64,000 bases of DNA from Eumeta japonica (taxonomy: Eukaryota; Arthropoda; Insecta; Lepidoptera; Psychidae): positions 1 to 64,000 of the forward strand of contig BGZK01000715.1 in the NCBI GenBank assembly GCA_005406025.1, written 5' to 3'. Under the pieces are notes generated by a model. It was not told the DNA's origin. It searched no databases and was given only the letters and a program-made list of their open reading frames with translations. This document shows positions 1-11,487 of the stretch, in pieces; within the stretch, counting starts at the first letter, position 1; each line of letters starts with the position of its first letter. Made by a program: the position numbers and the translations under genes.

Positions 1-2509
1 ATTTCCTGGGATTTTCGTATTGTTGTACTAAACGTATGTAACAACGTGCATATTTTACTTCAGCCTACAGTTAGATTCATTATTAAAATGTCGTGCAGCT
101 GCAAAAAAAAAATTAAATTAAACTTTTGCAAATATATTGATATAAAATGAAAAGAAATAAATAAATTACCTTATAGTTATTTCTTTTATTCACTGTACTG
201 AGTGTTTTCTGGAAAGGTTTCTAAACCGAATGTAATGTTTCATTTTCATTTTAAATCGTATTTCCTTGCGTGTCCTTGTTCATTTATTGTCACTTATTTT
301 TTATTAGCTTATAGGATAAGTGACATTATTCTTAATTCGGTTTAAGCTGTAATACATTATTCTTAATCTGGCAGTATTTCTGTGAAGTGCATCTATTGCA
401 AAATTTCATCTACTTTCGAAAGATAACGTCGAGAATGTCAAAATTAATAGTAAATAAAATTAACCAAAGACCAATACACAATATAGCTATCATAATTATA
501 TAAAATATACAATGATACCATAAAGTCTAGAGTTAATAGCGCCAGAAACAAAAACAGGTACATCACTGGTTGACTGATTCTATCTTTGATTAGGAACACA
601 ACCTCACCATATCGTTACAGATGAGACAGTAGTAGTAAGAGTGCTTAATAATGTTTATTTTTCTCTCTTTCATGTTCACACTCTATCTGCCTTCGTCTAT
701 GATCGTAACGAAGAAGTTTAAATTAGATAACTACTGTATTTATCAAAATGAGATTTTTGGTGTAGTGTTCGCTTGTCATAAGTAAATATTATTCTATTCT
801 TATTAGAAATATTCTGGACTAAAATCTGGTATTAGTACATTTTAAATACATACATTTTTACGCACTTATATTCATAACCGTGTACTTTTTGGAAGATTTT
901 GGTTTAATTAATTAAAACTGAAATTTGTTTAGATAAAAAGTGTGCCCTGTGTTTTTAATTCACAAGACCTAATCTTAATATTTTATTTTAAAAGTTGTGG
1001 CAGCCTTTAACCCCAGTCAGCTTATATAGCGATACCTACGTGGAGGCGGCGTCATGTGTTGAATGCCAAAAGAATGAAACTAAATGAATGTACTGTAAGC
1101 CTTGGAAAAAATGTAGGATGCAAACTGTATCGATTGTCCTTTTTATGTTCAAATGTGACTTATATAATCGACACGGAAGTGTAAAGTATTAGAGACCCAG
1201 AAGCGAGTAACGGTCAATTTGACAAATCGTGCTTCCGCGTAGTGATATTTGTTTATTAAACAAAGATTACTTGTATGTTTTTGCAACGTAGTAAAAAAAA
1301 GTTACTACGTTTAAAACAAAGTCGCAATATTATTTCATCTGATTATTATTTTTTCGGAATATAGGTCGTTAATTACTGTTTACTAAGTGCTAAGTGCACT
1401 AAAAATTACAACCGATCACTACTCGAGCATTCGCGTAATTCGCCCAAACGTAGTGGATGTGGTCTGTGGTGCTGAGGTATTTTCGGAAATTGGTTCGTTT
1501 GGGCGGCCGGCTGTCATCAGATCTGCGACTGAGACGGTCTGTGATAAGCCTTTGAAAACAACTTGTGCATGCGACAAAACAAGCAGTGTGATGATTGTGT
1601 AACTATTTCAAAAAGATTGGTGGGTAATTACTTCAAAATGACTCTGTTCCAAGCCAAAATTCGTGTTTCGGTTATGTATTTGTTTTAGATTGCGCTCCAG
1701 CAAAACTGATAAATAGAAATATGCTTGAAGTGCAATCGCATAAAAGCTAGAAGACGTACGCGCCGAATCCGGCTCATAATACTACTAAAATTGGTTCGAA
1801 AACGAAGTATCGGCCCTAATGTCACTATTATATTTTGCATGTCAACAAAAATGCAACAGAAATGATTACAAAGTAATAACAAATCCGTGTTCGGTAAACG
1901 GTATGAAAGCGGGAGTCAGCTGGGCGCTCTCCCACGACGCCTCGAAGGGATCCCGGTCAAAAATGTGCGCCGAATAGGAATTAAAATGTACTTCACCGTC
2001 TAAAGGTATCGAGACGGCGACTGACTTGAAGGGATTGAACCGGCGGAATTATGCACTCGCTTGCTGTTGATCTTGTTTTCCTTATCCTATACTATTAAAC
2101 GAAAAATTTTTACACATATACATATTTAAAACAAAAAAAATCTACATCGGATTTTTTTCACATTCATATCTTTCAGGTGTTTGATAAACTTTTCAATGTT
2201 TGAGAAACTCAACCTAGAATTACTCGTCATCTTTGGGATGTACCATACAACGACATCCACTTCTAGTAAGCCCTGAATTTGCTATGACAATACACAAATC
2301 TCAAGGTCAAATTTTCGAATGAACTTAAAATCATCAGTTTCTATACATGGCATGTTGTATGTAGCATTTTAGAGGGTAAAGTGACGATTTACATTAAAAA
2401 TAATCCTCCTAAATAAAAATCCTCGACATGGCTGCAATATAGTATGGAAGAAGCGATTAGGTTAAAACCCAATTTAAATACATTGTAGTCTAACTTCAGA
2501 AACTTATAA
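1..2509. other. AT-rich non-coding stretch, nothing recognised
   Basis: No transposon protein, RNA gene or tandem array is recognised here. Base composition is AT-rich except for a somewhat GC-richer part around 1400-2060. That part has a 71-codon open frame on the plus strand (1387-1602, GTG start) with no family resemblance and no clear splice borders. I regard it as chance, though a diverged exon cannot be excluded. Confidence 0.5.
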
Positions 2510-2832
2510 CTAACTAGCTGTCCCGGCAGACGTCGCCCTGCCCGGAAAAGCTTTAAGCGATATGTCGACAGCAGCGCCACCTACCGGGTCCAATTGTATT
2601 TTGAAATCGTCGAGAGACCCATTGGAATATACACAAAAAATTTCATCCCAATCGGCCTAGCCGTTTGACATACCGACAACAGCGCCATCTATCAGGTCCA
2701 TTTGTGAATCTAAACCATCCTCGAATCCACTTGAACACACACACAAAAAAATCCATTCAAATCGGTTGAGCCGTTTAGGAGGAGTTCACTGTCAACACAC
2801 GTACAGAAGAATTATATATATAATGATGATAG
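2510..2832 (+). repeat. Insect dispersed repeat starting ACTAGCTGTCCCGGCAGACG, AT-microsatellite tail
   Basis: The stretch begins with the ACTAGCTGTCCCGGCAGACG motif and ends in a short (AT)n plus GATGAT tail. Both ends are familiar from a repeat type scattered through many insect genomes. Two related internal segments are visible: 'cgccacctaccgggtcca' and 'cgccatctatcaggtcca', each followed by an 'atcggcc/ttgagccgttt' segment. This suggests an internally duplicated 3' region of a non-LTR or non-autonomous element. No protein is encoded. Immediately downstream (about 2848-2886) 'caatcgtaatatagaaga' occurs twice in tandem. The superfamily is not certain. Confidence 0.6.
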
Positions 2833-3809
2833 GTAAACTGTAAAGTAACAATCGTAATATAGAAGAACACAATCGTAATATAGAAGACTGTTTAAAATAA
2901 AATGTCGATGTAAGTGCATTCATGATCTGTTTATTTATTCATATGCACGTAGGATTGTAAATTTTTTGTATACAATACGACTTTACAAAAATAATTCCGA
3001 ACAAAACTCGGACACTGAGGTACTATTAAAATGATATTACGTTTAGTACCTGCTTATATACAAAAACAGCGTTTTCGTTATGTCATTGCAGACAAAATTC
3101 CCGAAAAAGAAGAAAATCTTATTTTACTTTTTAATCCTACATGTATTGCCTGATATATAAAAACTCTACGAAGGAATCCAAACAGAATCTGCTTATCAAA
3201 ACGGGCTCATACGTGTAAGCTGCCTTTACTTCACAGGTCGACAGGGTCTACACGTGTCAAATATTTTGTAGTAATGTTATATACATGCAGATAGTAGAAA
3301 TTTTTATAACGTGGAAATCGGTCAAGTAAATGTTCACATCTTTCTCAAAAAAAATCGTCAATCTGGCGCCATATTACTGTTTAGGAGGTAGTTAAACGAT
3401 TCAGATGGATCGCCTACTTTTTAAAAAATTGTTTAATTAGACTCAACATAGGTAGACGAATTATAACTAGTAGTATAACTATATATACACTATCTCTAGT
3501 GCAAGTACTATTTCCTAGCTGAACTGTCTCTTTTGGCGTTTGGATACGGACAACCTCATCGAGAGGACGTGCCGGGGGCCTTTATAGATGGTGACAGCGG
3601 GGGACGAGGTAATTTGTTTGTCGCGTGGCCATGGACGATTCTCAGGAACTGCGGATGCGAAGCAGACAGTGTCTCTGCCCCTCATAATATATTTGTTGTG
3701 CTTCTAAGTGTATATTCTAAGGGTTAAGGGGCACATAACTAGGTGCGAAGTTAATTTTTTTTCGTTCGATAATTTTTTAAGCAGTCGTGAGTAACTTTAT
3801 ACATATATA
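2833..3809. other. Non-coding stretch, nothing recognised
   Basis: AT-rich DNA with a GC-richer island at about 3530-3690. An open frame there (3533-3727, TTG start) has no recognisable domain. 'gacgag|gtaatt' near 3608 could pass as a weak splice donor, but I see no matching acceptor. Confidence 0.4.
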
Positions 3810-3810
3810 T

Positions 3811-4718
3811 TAGGTCAGGGAAAAGGTTTTTCGTCTTTTGTAAATAAAAAGTTGCAGTAAAATCTCTTTGGTTGTTCTGTTTGTATCTGGCTAGTTTTGA
3901 TTCCATTAAATAGACGACGTCTTAAAAAGATTGACTAGATAACAGTTTTTCCCCATTTAAAAAAGCTGAATATGCAAAAAAACATAAAGAAATCAAACCA
4001 ATTTTGGAAAGATTCATCACTGGTGATGAAAAATGGATTACCTACGACAAGAACGTGCGAAAAAGGTCTTGGTAAAATGACAAGCAAGCTCTACATACTA
4101 TAGTAAAACCCGAATTAACTCGCAATAATTTGATGCTAATATGTATGGTGGGGTTGGAAGGGCATCATTCACTATGAGCTTTTACCGCCAAGCAAAACCA
4201 TCAATTCGGATCTCTACTGCCAACAGCTGATGAGATTCGAGAAAGAAATAAATCAAAAGCGGCCGGAATCGATCAGCAGAAATGATATGGTTTTTTCGCC
4301 GTGATAAAGCCATACCACACATATTTTTAGCCACTCAGCAAATATTGAAAGAGTTTGGTTAGGAAATGTCAATGCATCCACCATATAGTCCTGACCTTCC
4401 TTCAGGCACCTTCAGATTTTCACCTGTTTTGGTTTCTTGAATTTTTTTTAGGTTGTTAATGTTAGGTCCTGTTTTGATATTAGGTTAACATTAAGACAGG
4501 ACTGTCAAAAATACGTGTCGCAGTTTTTTGATCAAAAGTCCAAAAATTTCTTCAGCAATGGAATTATGTCCCAAAATGGCAACAAGTCGTTGAACAAAAT
4601 GGCATATATAGACTTAATATATATATATAAATATATATTATAATTAAATTTAAATAAAATATAATGAGTACTTGTCTTGAATTTGTATATAGAATAAAAA
4701 AAAATTTCCCCGACACTA
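3811..4718 (+). mobile_element. Degenerate mariner-family DNA transposon, internally deleted
   Basis: Imperfect terminal inverted repeats flanked by TA mark the ends: 'taggtcagggaaaagg' on the left and 'ttccccgacacta' on the right. Between them lie disrupted mariner transposase segments on the plus strand. At about 4016-4065 is the hallmark block ITGDEKWITYD followed by RKRSW, which carries the first catalytic D. At about 4377-4400 is PPYSPDL, just upstream of where the family has the third catalytic D. At about 4535-4605 are C-terminal blocks (FFDQKSKNFF, QQVVEQNG). Frameshifts, several stops and the loss of most of the N-terminal coding region leave about 0.9 kb, against roughly 1.3 kb for intact mariners. 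The element is inactive. Confidence 0.85.
3990..4610 (+). pseudogene. mariner transposase pseudogene
   Basis: This is the remnant coding part of the mariner at 3811-4718. In an intact relative the protein binds the inverted repeats and cuts and pastes the element at TA dinucleotides, using a D,D34D triad in an RNase H fold. Visible blocks in order are FLERFITGDEKW (about 4004-4040), LPPSKTINSDLYCQQLMR (about 4185-4235, frame shifted), PPYSPDL (about 4379) and FFDQKSKNFFSNGIM (about 4527-4570). The third catalytic D falls in a frame-disrupted stretch ('ttcaggcacc'), so catalysis would be lost. An AT-rich palindromic insertion-like tract with 'gttaatgttaggtcctg' and 'gttaacattaagacagg' interrupts the region at about 4452-4500. 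No start codon remains. The subfamily is not assigned. Confidence 0.8.
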
Positions 4719-7389
4719 TATATAGTTATTTACTTCAAAAACAGATGAGGGATAAAAGCCATGAAATGTAAAGAGAATTTTTTTTATTGTTTTTTACTCT
4801 ATATTTATTACGATTTAGAGAACAATTTCAACATCAGATAAATATGCAAAAGACGAATTGGTGGATTACTTACAACGACAAGGATATAAAATCAAGAAAT
4901 ATCTGTATATTGACTACACATTTCTCTACTTAATCAAGAAAAAATGCACTAAACTGAATTTAAATCACGTTTTTATACGATTGTTGAAGTTCTTTTATTT
5001 GTATAAAGTAGTATGGTGTTAATGGAGAATCACTTAAAAGAATGTTTTTTCATGAAATCTTTGTAACAAAATAATTCTTTGCTCCGAACGAAGAAAAAAA
5101 GGTATGCTCAGCTCTTGCGGCGCCTATGAAGCGAATAATTTATTTGAAATGAAATGGAATAAGCACGATGAAAGGGGAAAAAGGCGAGGACAAATAATGG
5201 AACTTACAAAATAAAGCGAATACACGTACTTATAGTAAAAGCATTGTATAACACCATTTCAATTCCAACTTGAATTATATTCTAACAAATCAAACAAAAC
5301 TACCTGTCAGTTGGGATTGAATAGTACATTTAATGTAACTTTTAAAAAGAACAGAACGATCGCAGTACTGACATATATGATTTTTGCAACGGATAATACA
5401 GTTTTTTGTAACTTGGAAATTGTGTATTTAATTATGAAATAAGTAATTTGTTTTACGTATTATTACAAAAATAAGTATTATTTTAGATTATTATTTATTT
5501 TAGAAATGCTTCTGTACTCAAACAAAAGACCTTCATTCAAATGTTTTACGCTTGTTCAACATAAAACCTCGAATAAAGAAGTTTTCTCAAATCTAAAATG
5601 TTTGCCTGGCGTTGGCCTCTTTCAGCTGTCTGGCTTTCGTCTACATGAAATATGAAGATGTACGTAATATCGTCAATGAAAATGCAATACAGACATTGAA
5701 TACACAACGAAGAAGGACGCTTACCCCGTGCCGTGTTCTGGGTACAAACTCACACGGGGCCCCGCGCCATTTCTTTTTAATCAGCTATCACCGCGACAGA
5801 ATTATTCGTGTCGTGGATACACGTAATTTTTTGCCCTGAAGTTGCATTACAAACAGACCTATCGCCTCCCATCTGGCGAGGAGGACGCGGGTAAAGAAAA
5901 TGCCTAACAATGAATAAATGTAAATTATAAATATTTATAAATTCAAATTTTATACATACACACACATATATATATATATATATTTATTTCATATGTCTTA
6001 AACAACTCTTAAGATACGTCACAATTCTTCAAGAATTTACATTTTACTACTTAGTTTTACCAATTTGCCTCTTTACCACACGTTTAGAAGGCAGTTTTCG
6101 GTATAATGTATGTTGAAAAAATATATATAAAATGATAATAATCACTTACATGCATATCCACATAACAGATGGTCAATTATGGTAACATAAAATGATATCA
6201 GTGAGTCAACTTTGACGTTTAATTCCCGAATATGTTAGCTAAAGTAGATTTGATATAATAATGATGTTACAATAATATGCAATATGGTACTCTTTTTGAA
6301 ATTTTAAACCATATATTTTTGATACTTAGTATAAGTATTGCGTTCACATTATATTGTACTAAATTTTACGAATGTGGGCCGTTTTCTAATATATACGGAT
6401 TTGAGTCGTTGGTCTATAGATTATTATTTTATTCAGTCAACGTGACATGAAAATCATCTATGTAAGATCACAATTCTCCTTTAAAAGTGATGACATATTT
6501 CTTTTGAGTTTAAGATTGGCCATAAATAACGCAACTGATGACCTGAATAATAAAACGGAAACAAAATGAAATCACCTCCAATAATTGTTAGACATTCGCA
6601 ATATATATATTAAATAAGTAGTTTATGTGCACTAAGTAGAATTTAAAAGCTACGCCTTACTTTGATTTATTACGAACGAATAACTGAAAATTAAAAATTA
6701 TTATTCAGAGAAATCCAGTTATCGTTTTAAAACAATTTTTGTTTACTTTTAAGAATGTATAATTAAAATTAACGTAGCACAAAACAGATGAGAGGTTTCT
6801 TTCAAATAATTGATACAATTCTCAACAATTTTTCGGAGGATTGGATTTAAATTCTAATTTCTTGTTAATAATTCAATATGAGCGTTTTTTAAATTATTAT
6901 GAATAATCTAAATTATGTATTTTTTTCAATTTTCAATAAAATATATTTACCACATCCCTTAAAATTATTATTTTCAAAAAGAAATAATAGCAAACAGTTG
7001 TATCATAAACAGCAAAATAAAAAAATATTGAAACTGTGTAGTAAATTTGATAATGTGGTCATTTTGCTATATTTCTTTCATTACTGTTATGAGAGAAGTA
7101 TTTTGCTTACCTGCAATAAAATTAATTGACCAACAAACGCAGAAACCTGGACAATAGGAAGAGATACAAAATAAAAATAAACCGTCCATGAATAAAGTTG
7201 AACAAAGTTCATAAGTAATTCAATCCGACATTTAAATGTTATCGAGCAACGTGGCGGAACAACGTCATTGCTTCAACGAACGGGAAATACAAAAGAAGTG
7301 TCACATAGATACACGTTCAAGGAAGTATCAATAACTTAGTTGTCTATTAGCCGACGAGCCCGAGGACCGTTGCGTACATTGTCGTAGTA
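4719..7389. other. AT-rich non-coding stretch with a (CA/TA)n microsatellite
   Basis: No transposon protein or RNA gene is recognised. A short ACACACATATATAT microsatellite runs from about 5956 to 5983. The segment 5590-5900 is GC-richer and open on the plus strand for 75 codons (5612-5839, TTG start) without a recognisable domain. A polypyrimidine-AG ('ttggcctctttcag') at about 5615-5628 resembles a splice acceptor, but no convincing donor follows. Confidence 0.4.
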
Positions 7390-7394
7390 TTTTC

Positions 7395-7575
7395 CCGAAT
7401 GATTTATTTTCCCGGCACGTATAGGCGGTGGCAGATAAATCTCGGGTTTTTCCCGGGAGCGCCTCGCGCTCGTGATTGCGCGGGGCGGCGCGCGTGGGCG
7501 GGCTCAACAGGTGCCTCATTCTCGAACCGACGTAGGGAGGGGATGTCCCCGTTCGCATCTTCATTTAGAGGCTGT
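7395..7575. promoter_or_regulatory. CpG-dense GC island, possible promoter or enhancer
   Basis: This island stands out in AT-rich surroundings. It holds runs such as 'gcggggcggcgcgcgtgggc' with GGGCGG boxes, 'tcccggga'-type palindromes and a perfect GGGGATGTCCCC palindrome at 7539-7550. Overlapping open frames exist in several phases on both strands, which is expected from GC-rich sequence and is not evidence of coding. The composition is typical of promoter or regulatory DNA or of a domesticated repeat. I see no TATA box or initiator that fixes an orientation. Confidence 0.3.
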
Positions 7576-8074
7576 GGGTGTATTCAAATGGGTTAGGTCT
7601 AGTATGCTTTCTTTGTCTATGGTGATTCAGCATAGTGTTTTATATTCTGACCGCTGTTAGTTAAAAGCTGTAGGAGTGATCTCTTGCATGGACTCTTCTC
7701 TTGTGATCGGTCCTCATGTAACATACGTGTAATAATAATAGCAAACGTTCAATTAATACTGAAATTATGATTATTTGACTAATTTAAAGATTTTCATGCG
7801 GCTTGGTACTTTTATCTCAGCTCGTTAAGATCGGAGTTTGATTGTAATTATTTTATTGGTCTGCTGTGAAGTTTCAGGTATTGCTACCAATTGATGTTGT
7901 GTTGTCTTTATTTTTTGAAGTTCATTTCTTAAAAATTTATTTTTAAGGAATTTCGTATAAAGCCGTCGGTACGATATTTTTATGAGAAGTGAAATTAATA
8001 TGAGCGTCAACTCAAAAGCGTTATATTTTTCGAGTTTACTTTTTATGAATCGATTTTTTAATATATAATTGTAT
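7576..8074. other. Non-coding stretch, nothing recognised
   Basis: AT-rich sequence between the GC island and the tRNA-like pseudogene. I see no supported feature. Confidence 0.4.
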
Positions 8075-8164
8075 GGTAGCGTAGCCGAGCGGTCTAAGGC
8101 TACGATGATGGTTTAAGGTAATAGCTTCTATGGAGGCGTAGGTTTTCGCATCTCAGCGCTGTCA
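8075..8164 (+). pseudogene. tRNA-Leu-like (class II) pseudogene with Pol III terminator
   Basis: A 7-bp acceptor stem is conserved with two wobble pairs: GGTAGCG (8075-8081) pairs with CGCTGTC (8157-8163), followed by a discriminator A. The D-arm and A-box sequence TAGCCGAGCGGTCTAAGGC matches eukaryotic tRNA-Leu and related class II tRNAs. The length, with a long variable region, fits that class. The anticodon arm is not foldable: a TTTAAGG loop, read as anticodon TAA, has a broken stem. The T-arm/B-box ('ggttttcgcatctc') has two extra bases and mismatches. A run of six T at 8170-8175 would act as a Pol III terminator. A decayed tRNA gene or tRNA-derived SINE head is most likely. Confidence 0.6.
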
Positions 8165-8559
8165 GATTATTTTTTCGTTTAACTTTATAAAATTGTTTTT
8201 AATAATTTATAATATCATTATCACCGAAAAGAGGAATGATTATATCATATAATGGTATCTAATATAGTATTTGAATACCACCAATTTATTTGATAAGACG
8301 TAATTAAAATTCTAAAGTCTGTTTTTTACATCTATTAATGTTGATATTTAATTTTATTATTACCAATAATGACAACAATAAATAGGAATATAAAAAATAC
8401 GTACGTGTTTTCAATACTATAATGGATGCGTTTATTTACCCTCTACAACAATTTTAAAAAGAAGTGGTTCATAAATTTACCTTCTGCATAAGTATGCGTA
8501 AGGTGTTGTTATTTAAAATACTTGGAAGGTGTTCTTTGGAAAAATAAATATATTACATC

Positions 8560-8995
8560 TTTAACTTCCTGCTAAAACAATGAAAATTTTTCAAAAATCA
8601 AGAAGTTATTGGTTTTACCCTGTTTTTCAAACGACGAGTTTTCATCAGATCTCGACGTTTTGAGGTCACACGAAGCCACCCTGAACAATTTTTCGATGGT
8701 GTATGAATGTTTGTGTATGTGACTGCGTGCGTGCGTGTGCGCTTACGTACGTGTGCGATTGTGTTTGCGCGGCGCATGCATGTATACGTGCTTGTGCGCG
8801 CGTGCGTGTGCGTGTGTACGTGTGCACGCATGCGCCTGTGCGTTTGCATGCGCGTGCGTGAGCGTCAAAAAACGACATCGATCGCTGCCGGGCCGGTCAA
8901 AATCGGTTGGTTCGTTCGTGAGATATCGTTAATTCAAAATTTTGAAAAAATAATCATTTTTTTTTAAATTACTCCGAAAGTATATGGCAGGCCAT
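8560..8995 (-). repeat. Lepidopteran AC-microsatellite-centred dispersed repeat
   Basis: Read on the minus strand, a segment resembling 'gatatctcacgaacgaacc' leads into an imperfect AC/GT tract (plus strand 8700-8865, GTGCGTGCGTG-type). The tract is followed by 'gacctcaaaacgtcgagatc', then 'tgatgaaaactcg', then 'agcaggaagtta'. The same order of blocks appears at 61690-62680 and partly at 11700-12660, in the opposite orientation. This defines a family within the window. Open frames of 65-86 codons on both strands across the microsatellite are composition artefacts. Confidence 0.65.
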
Positions 8996-9111
8996 TTGAA
9001 GATAGCAGAAAATTGCAGAAATGGCCTTTAGGGTCAACCCTTTAACTAATTTATTTATTAAATTGTAAGTAATTTTAATAGTTTTTACTAACATATTTAT
9101 TTACAATATAT

Positions 9112-9480
9112 ATTCACACCTATTTCCCAGAAGTATAGACACCGTCCCACATGGTACTGTTTTTTGTAAATATGTCTTTTCATTATCATGCATCAATAGC
9201 TTAATACGAGCTCGTCGATTTCGGATTTTTAAAATTAGGCCATTCTTTAATATACCTCATATTCGGCCTACATAAAGTTTTGGAGGGCGCCTCTTGCCAC
9301 CTTTCCGTCACAGAATTCACTATATAGAATTGTTTTATCAGTATTTCTTCATACATTCTTTTCAGATGGATAAATCACCGCACACATCTTTTTCTACTCT
9401 AGTCAACAAGACTTTTAAACTACACCGTTTTCCTAGTTTACTATTCTTTATCTGTCAATTTGTATTACTTTTTCATAAAC
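9112..9480 (-). mobile_element. 3' fragment of RTE-like LINE (family ending YPSGKQA), truncated
   Basis: On the minus strand this matches the C-terminal end of the same reverse-transcriptase family seen at 51269-52290. Recognisable features are a LTRVEKDV segment, CDGKV, and the end 'cttctgggaaataggtgtgaa', where the usual last codons are altered. The fragment is 5'-truncated and has many stops. Immediately downstream (9661-9806) another copy lies on the plus strand, so the 3' ends of the two fragments point away from each other. The intervening 180 bp carries no clear repeat. Confidence 0.7.
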
Positions 9481-9660
9481 TATTGTGTGGAAAACCAAAG
9501 ATGACACGCAATCCTACAAAGCAAAGTAATATTGTATGTTATTATAATCAGCTATTATTGAGAATTTCGAAGTTTACATTTACTATTACTATGCTAAATA
9601 TATTGAATTTCAATAGTTCCTATCATCGTCAACCCTATAAAAAGTCGCCGTAGATAATTC

Positions 9661-9806
9661 TGTGTAGATCAAATTGGTGGTATTCTAAGAAAAGGCCAAT
9701 TTTTAAGCACACGAAGCCGACGAGCTTACACAAAAAGATTGATGCGAAAATCGATGCGATGGGGAAATCTAAAGGCTGTGCCTACCCTTCTGGGAAACAG
9801 GCGTGA
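9661..9806 (+). mobile_element. 3' end of RTE-like LINE, C-terminus YPSGKQA preserved
   Basis: A short plus-strand fragment encodes the C-terminal tail of the RTE-like LINE protein. DQIGGILRKGQFLSTRSRRA is followed, after a frameshift, by the exact family terminus YPSGKQA and a TGA stop (9783-9806). It is 5'-truncated, as is usual for LINE insertions made by target-primed reverse transcription. It is non-functional. Confidence 0.75.
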
Positions 9807-9814
9807 GTCAAAAC

Positions 9815-11430
9815 TGTACTAATCCAGTAGTACATAGATTAAAGTCAAGAAAAAAAAAAACTAATGAACAAGTACTACTACGGAATCAATTCAAGTATGT
9901 GCTCAACGCGCATACCCAGAAGCTCTTTTAAAAATTATCAACTTAAGAAATGTAATGAAACTTTATTCGTTATCTAAGGAGCAAAATTTGAGAGAAAATA
10001 AACGATACGGTGACGTCATCTTGGAAACATTTGAAGCAACAGGTGACACAGCTCGGTACGGATAAGCGCCGAGCTTTCGCGTTCCACTTCAGAGAGTTGG
10101 AGACCGCTTTGTACGGCTACCCGCAATCCATTAACGTGAATACACTTTTACTGCACGACTGTATTTATGTACATCAAAGCCAACCGTTCGCTATACTACA
10201 ATGTTATAGGATATGATCGGAATATTAATGGCAGCTTATTTTTAGTGACGCACAAAACATCAAACAGCCTATCATAGTTTTAAAATATTTGTTTGATTTC
10301 GCTTACTCGAAAAATCGAACCTCCTTTTTTCAGTTCAGAGTTTATATTATGTTGACTTTTTGAGAAATGGCCTTTATGAGCAGTTAATACATTATTTTAT
10401 CAATATATTATAGCGGATACAAAAGTAGTTCATGTTGAAATTCAGAAGATCAAAAGATTTTTTTACTTCTAGTCAAATAGCCAAAACTGATAGGGACAAG
10501 TCGGACTCGTGTAAAAATCATTACTTAATACGATTAATATTAAATGTATTATAGAAAAAGTAGACAATTTTTTTTATATAATTTAAACAGCCGGAGCGGA
10601 TCGGTGTGATCTATGTGCCGCAGTTCATAGAAAATCGACTTGTACTCTCGAAATGACAGAAAGTCATCAACCGCACATACGAGACCGTTTGCGATGACTT
10701 CCAAACTGACTTAGATGCACGTCAATGCAATTTAGTCGGCCGCTATTGTAGAGGCATGAGATAGACTATCGCTGTATCAAAGTGTTGAGATATTTGTACG
10801 AGACGGTTACTATGACAATACAAAAGTCGGATGACGCTACTAGGTGGACTGAAGGCCAGTCGAGGGTCGGGCTTCACCGTTAGCTAAATGGGTGACCCAG
10901 GACTTTTTATCGTTTATGGTTTATATATAGCAGCTGAAACTTAATCATATTTTATTAAATTCATATTTTCAAAGCTTTGATATAATATTACATGTAAGCG
11001 CAATTTATGAAATATAAAACAGTATCAACTCTATTAATATGTATTAAGAAACAATCATAACTTATTTCAAAATTGTTGATATTTTTCCTTTAATTTTCAA
11101 CAGATTTTTGATAAAGAAGTGTAACTATAGATTTGGTCTATACCCCAAAATACTTATGTTTGTTTTTAACAGTTTCGATGTTAACACTTTTTACACAAAA
11201 GACGTTCTTTATTTCAAAAAATAATACTTTAAACAGACATACAAGATTATTGCTGAGCGTTTACATTGCGGCGTGTAGCAACGGAATGTGGTCTTTCAGC
11301 CCGTTCTTAAATTTTGGAGTAACTTCTGTAACAGACATTATTGGAACTACCATTGCAAAGCGCGACAGCCAAAGTATTTTTGTAATGGCCAACATTCAGA
11401 AGTCATTCATTCGTTTAGTCTGTACGATGT
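9815..11430. other. Non-coding stretch with a GC-richer segment at 10590-10910
   Basis: No transposon protein is recognised. A perfect TGACGTCA palindrome (CRE-type site) is at 10011-10018. A 68-codon open frame around it (10010-10216, non-ATG start) has no family resemblance. The segment 10590-10910 has higher GC than its surroundings, but I cannot assign it. Confidence 0.4.
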
Positions 11431-11431
11431 C

Positions 11432-11487
11432 ATTTTTAGGATTCCGTAATTCCAGATGAGAAAAAAAGAAATACGGAATCCTAAAAT
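11432..11487. repeat. Hairpin of two AGGATTCCGTA repeat ends head to head
   Basis: ATTTTTAGGATTCCGTA (11432-11448) is followed 23 bp later by its reverse complement, TACGGAATCCTAAAAT (11472-11487). The core is a variant of the AGGGTTCCGTA termini of the dispersed element seen at 42458-42739 and 47510-48055. This may be the junction of two such elements, or the collapsed ends of one. Confidence 0.6.

Noticed and set aside
8598..8967. Overlapping open frames of 65-86 codons on both strands rich in Cys/Val/Arg or His/Thr
   Set aside because: They are translations of an imperfect GT/AC microsatellite inside a dispersed repeat.
9294..9653. 119-codon plus-strand open frame with ATG-like codons
   Set aside because: It mostly overlaps a minus-strand LINE 3' fragment and reads as its antisense, matching the shadow frame at 51424.
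10011..10018. TGACGTCA as a functional CRE promoter element
   Set aside because: A single 8-bp match with no accompanying TATA box, transcript or conservation evidence is expected by chance somewhere in 64 kb.
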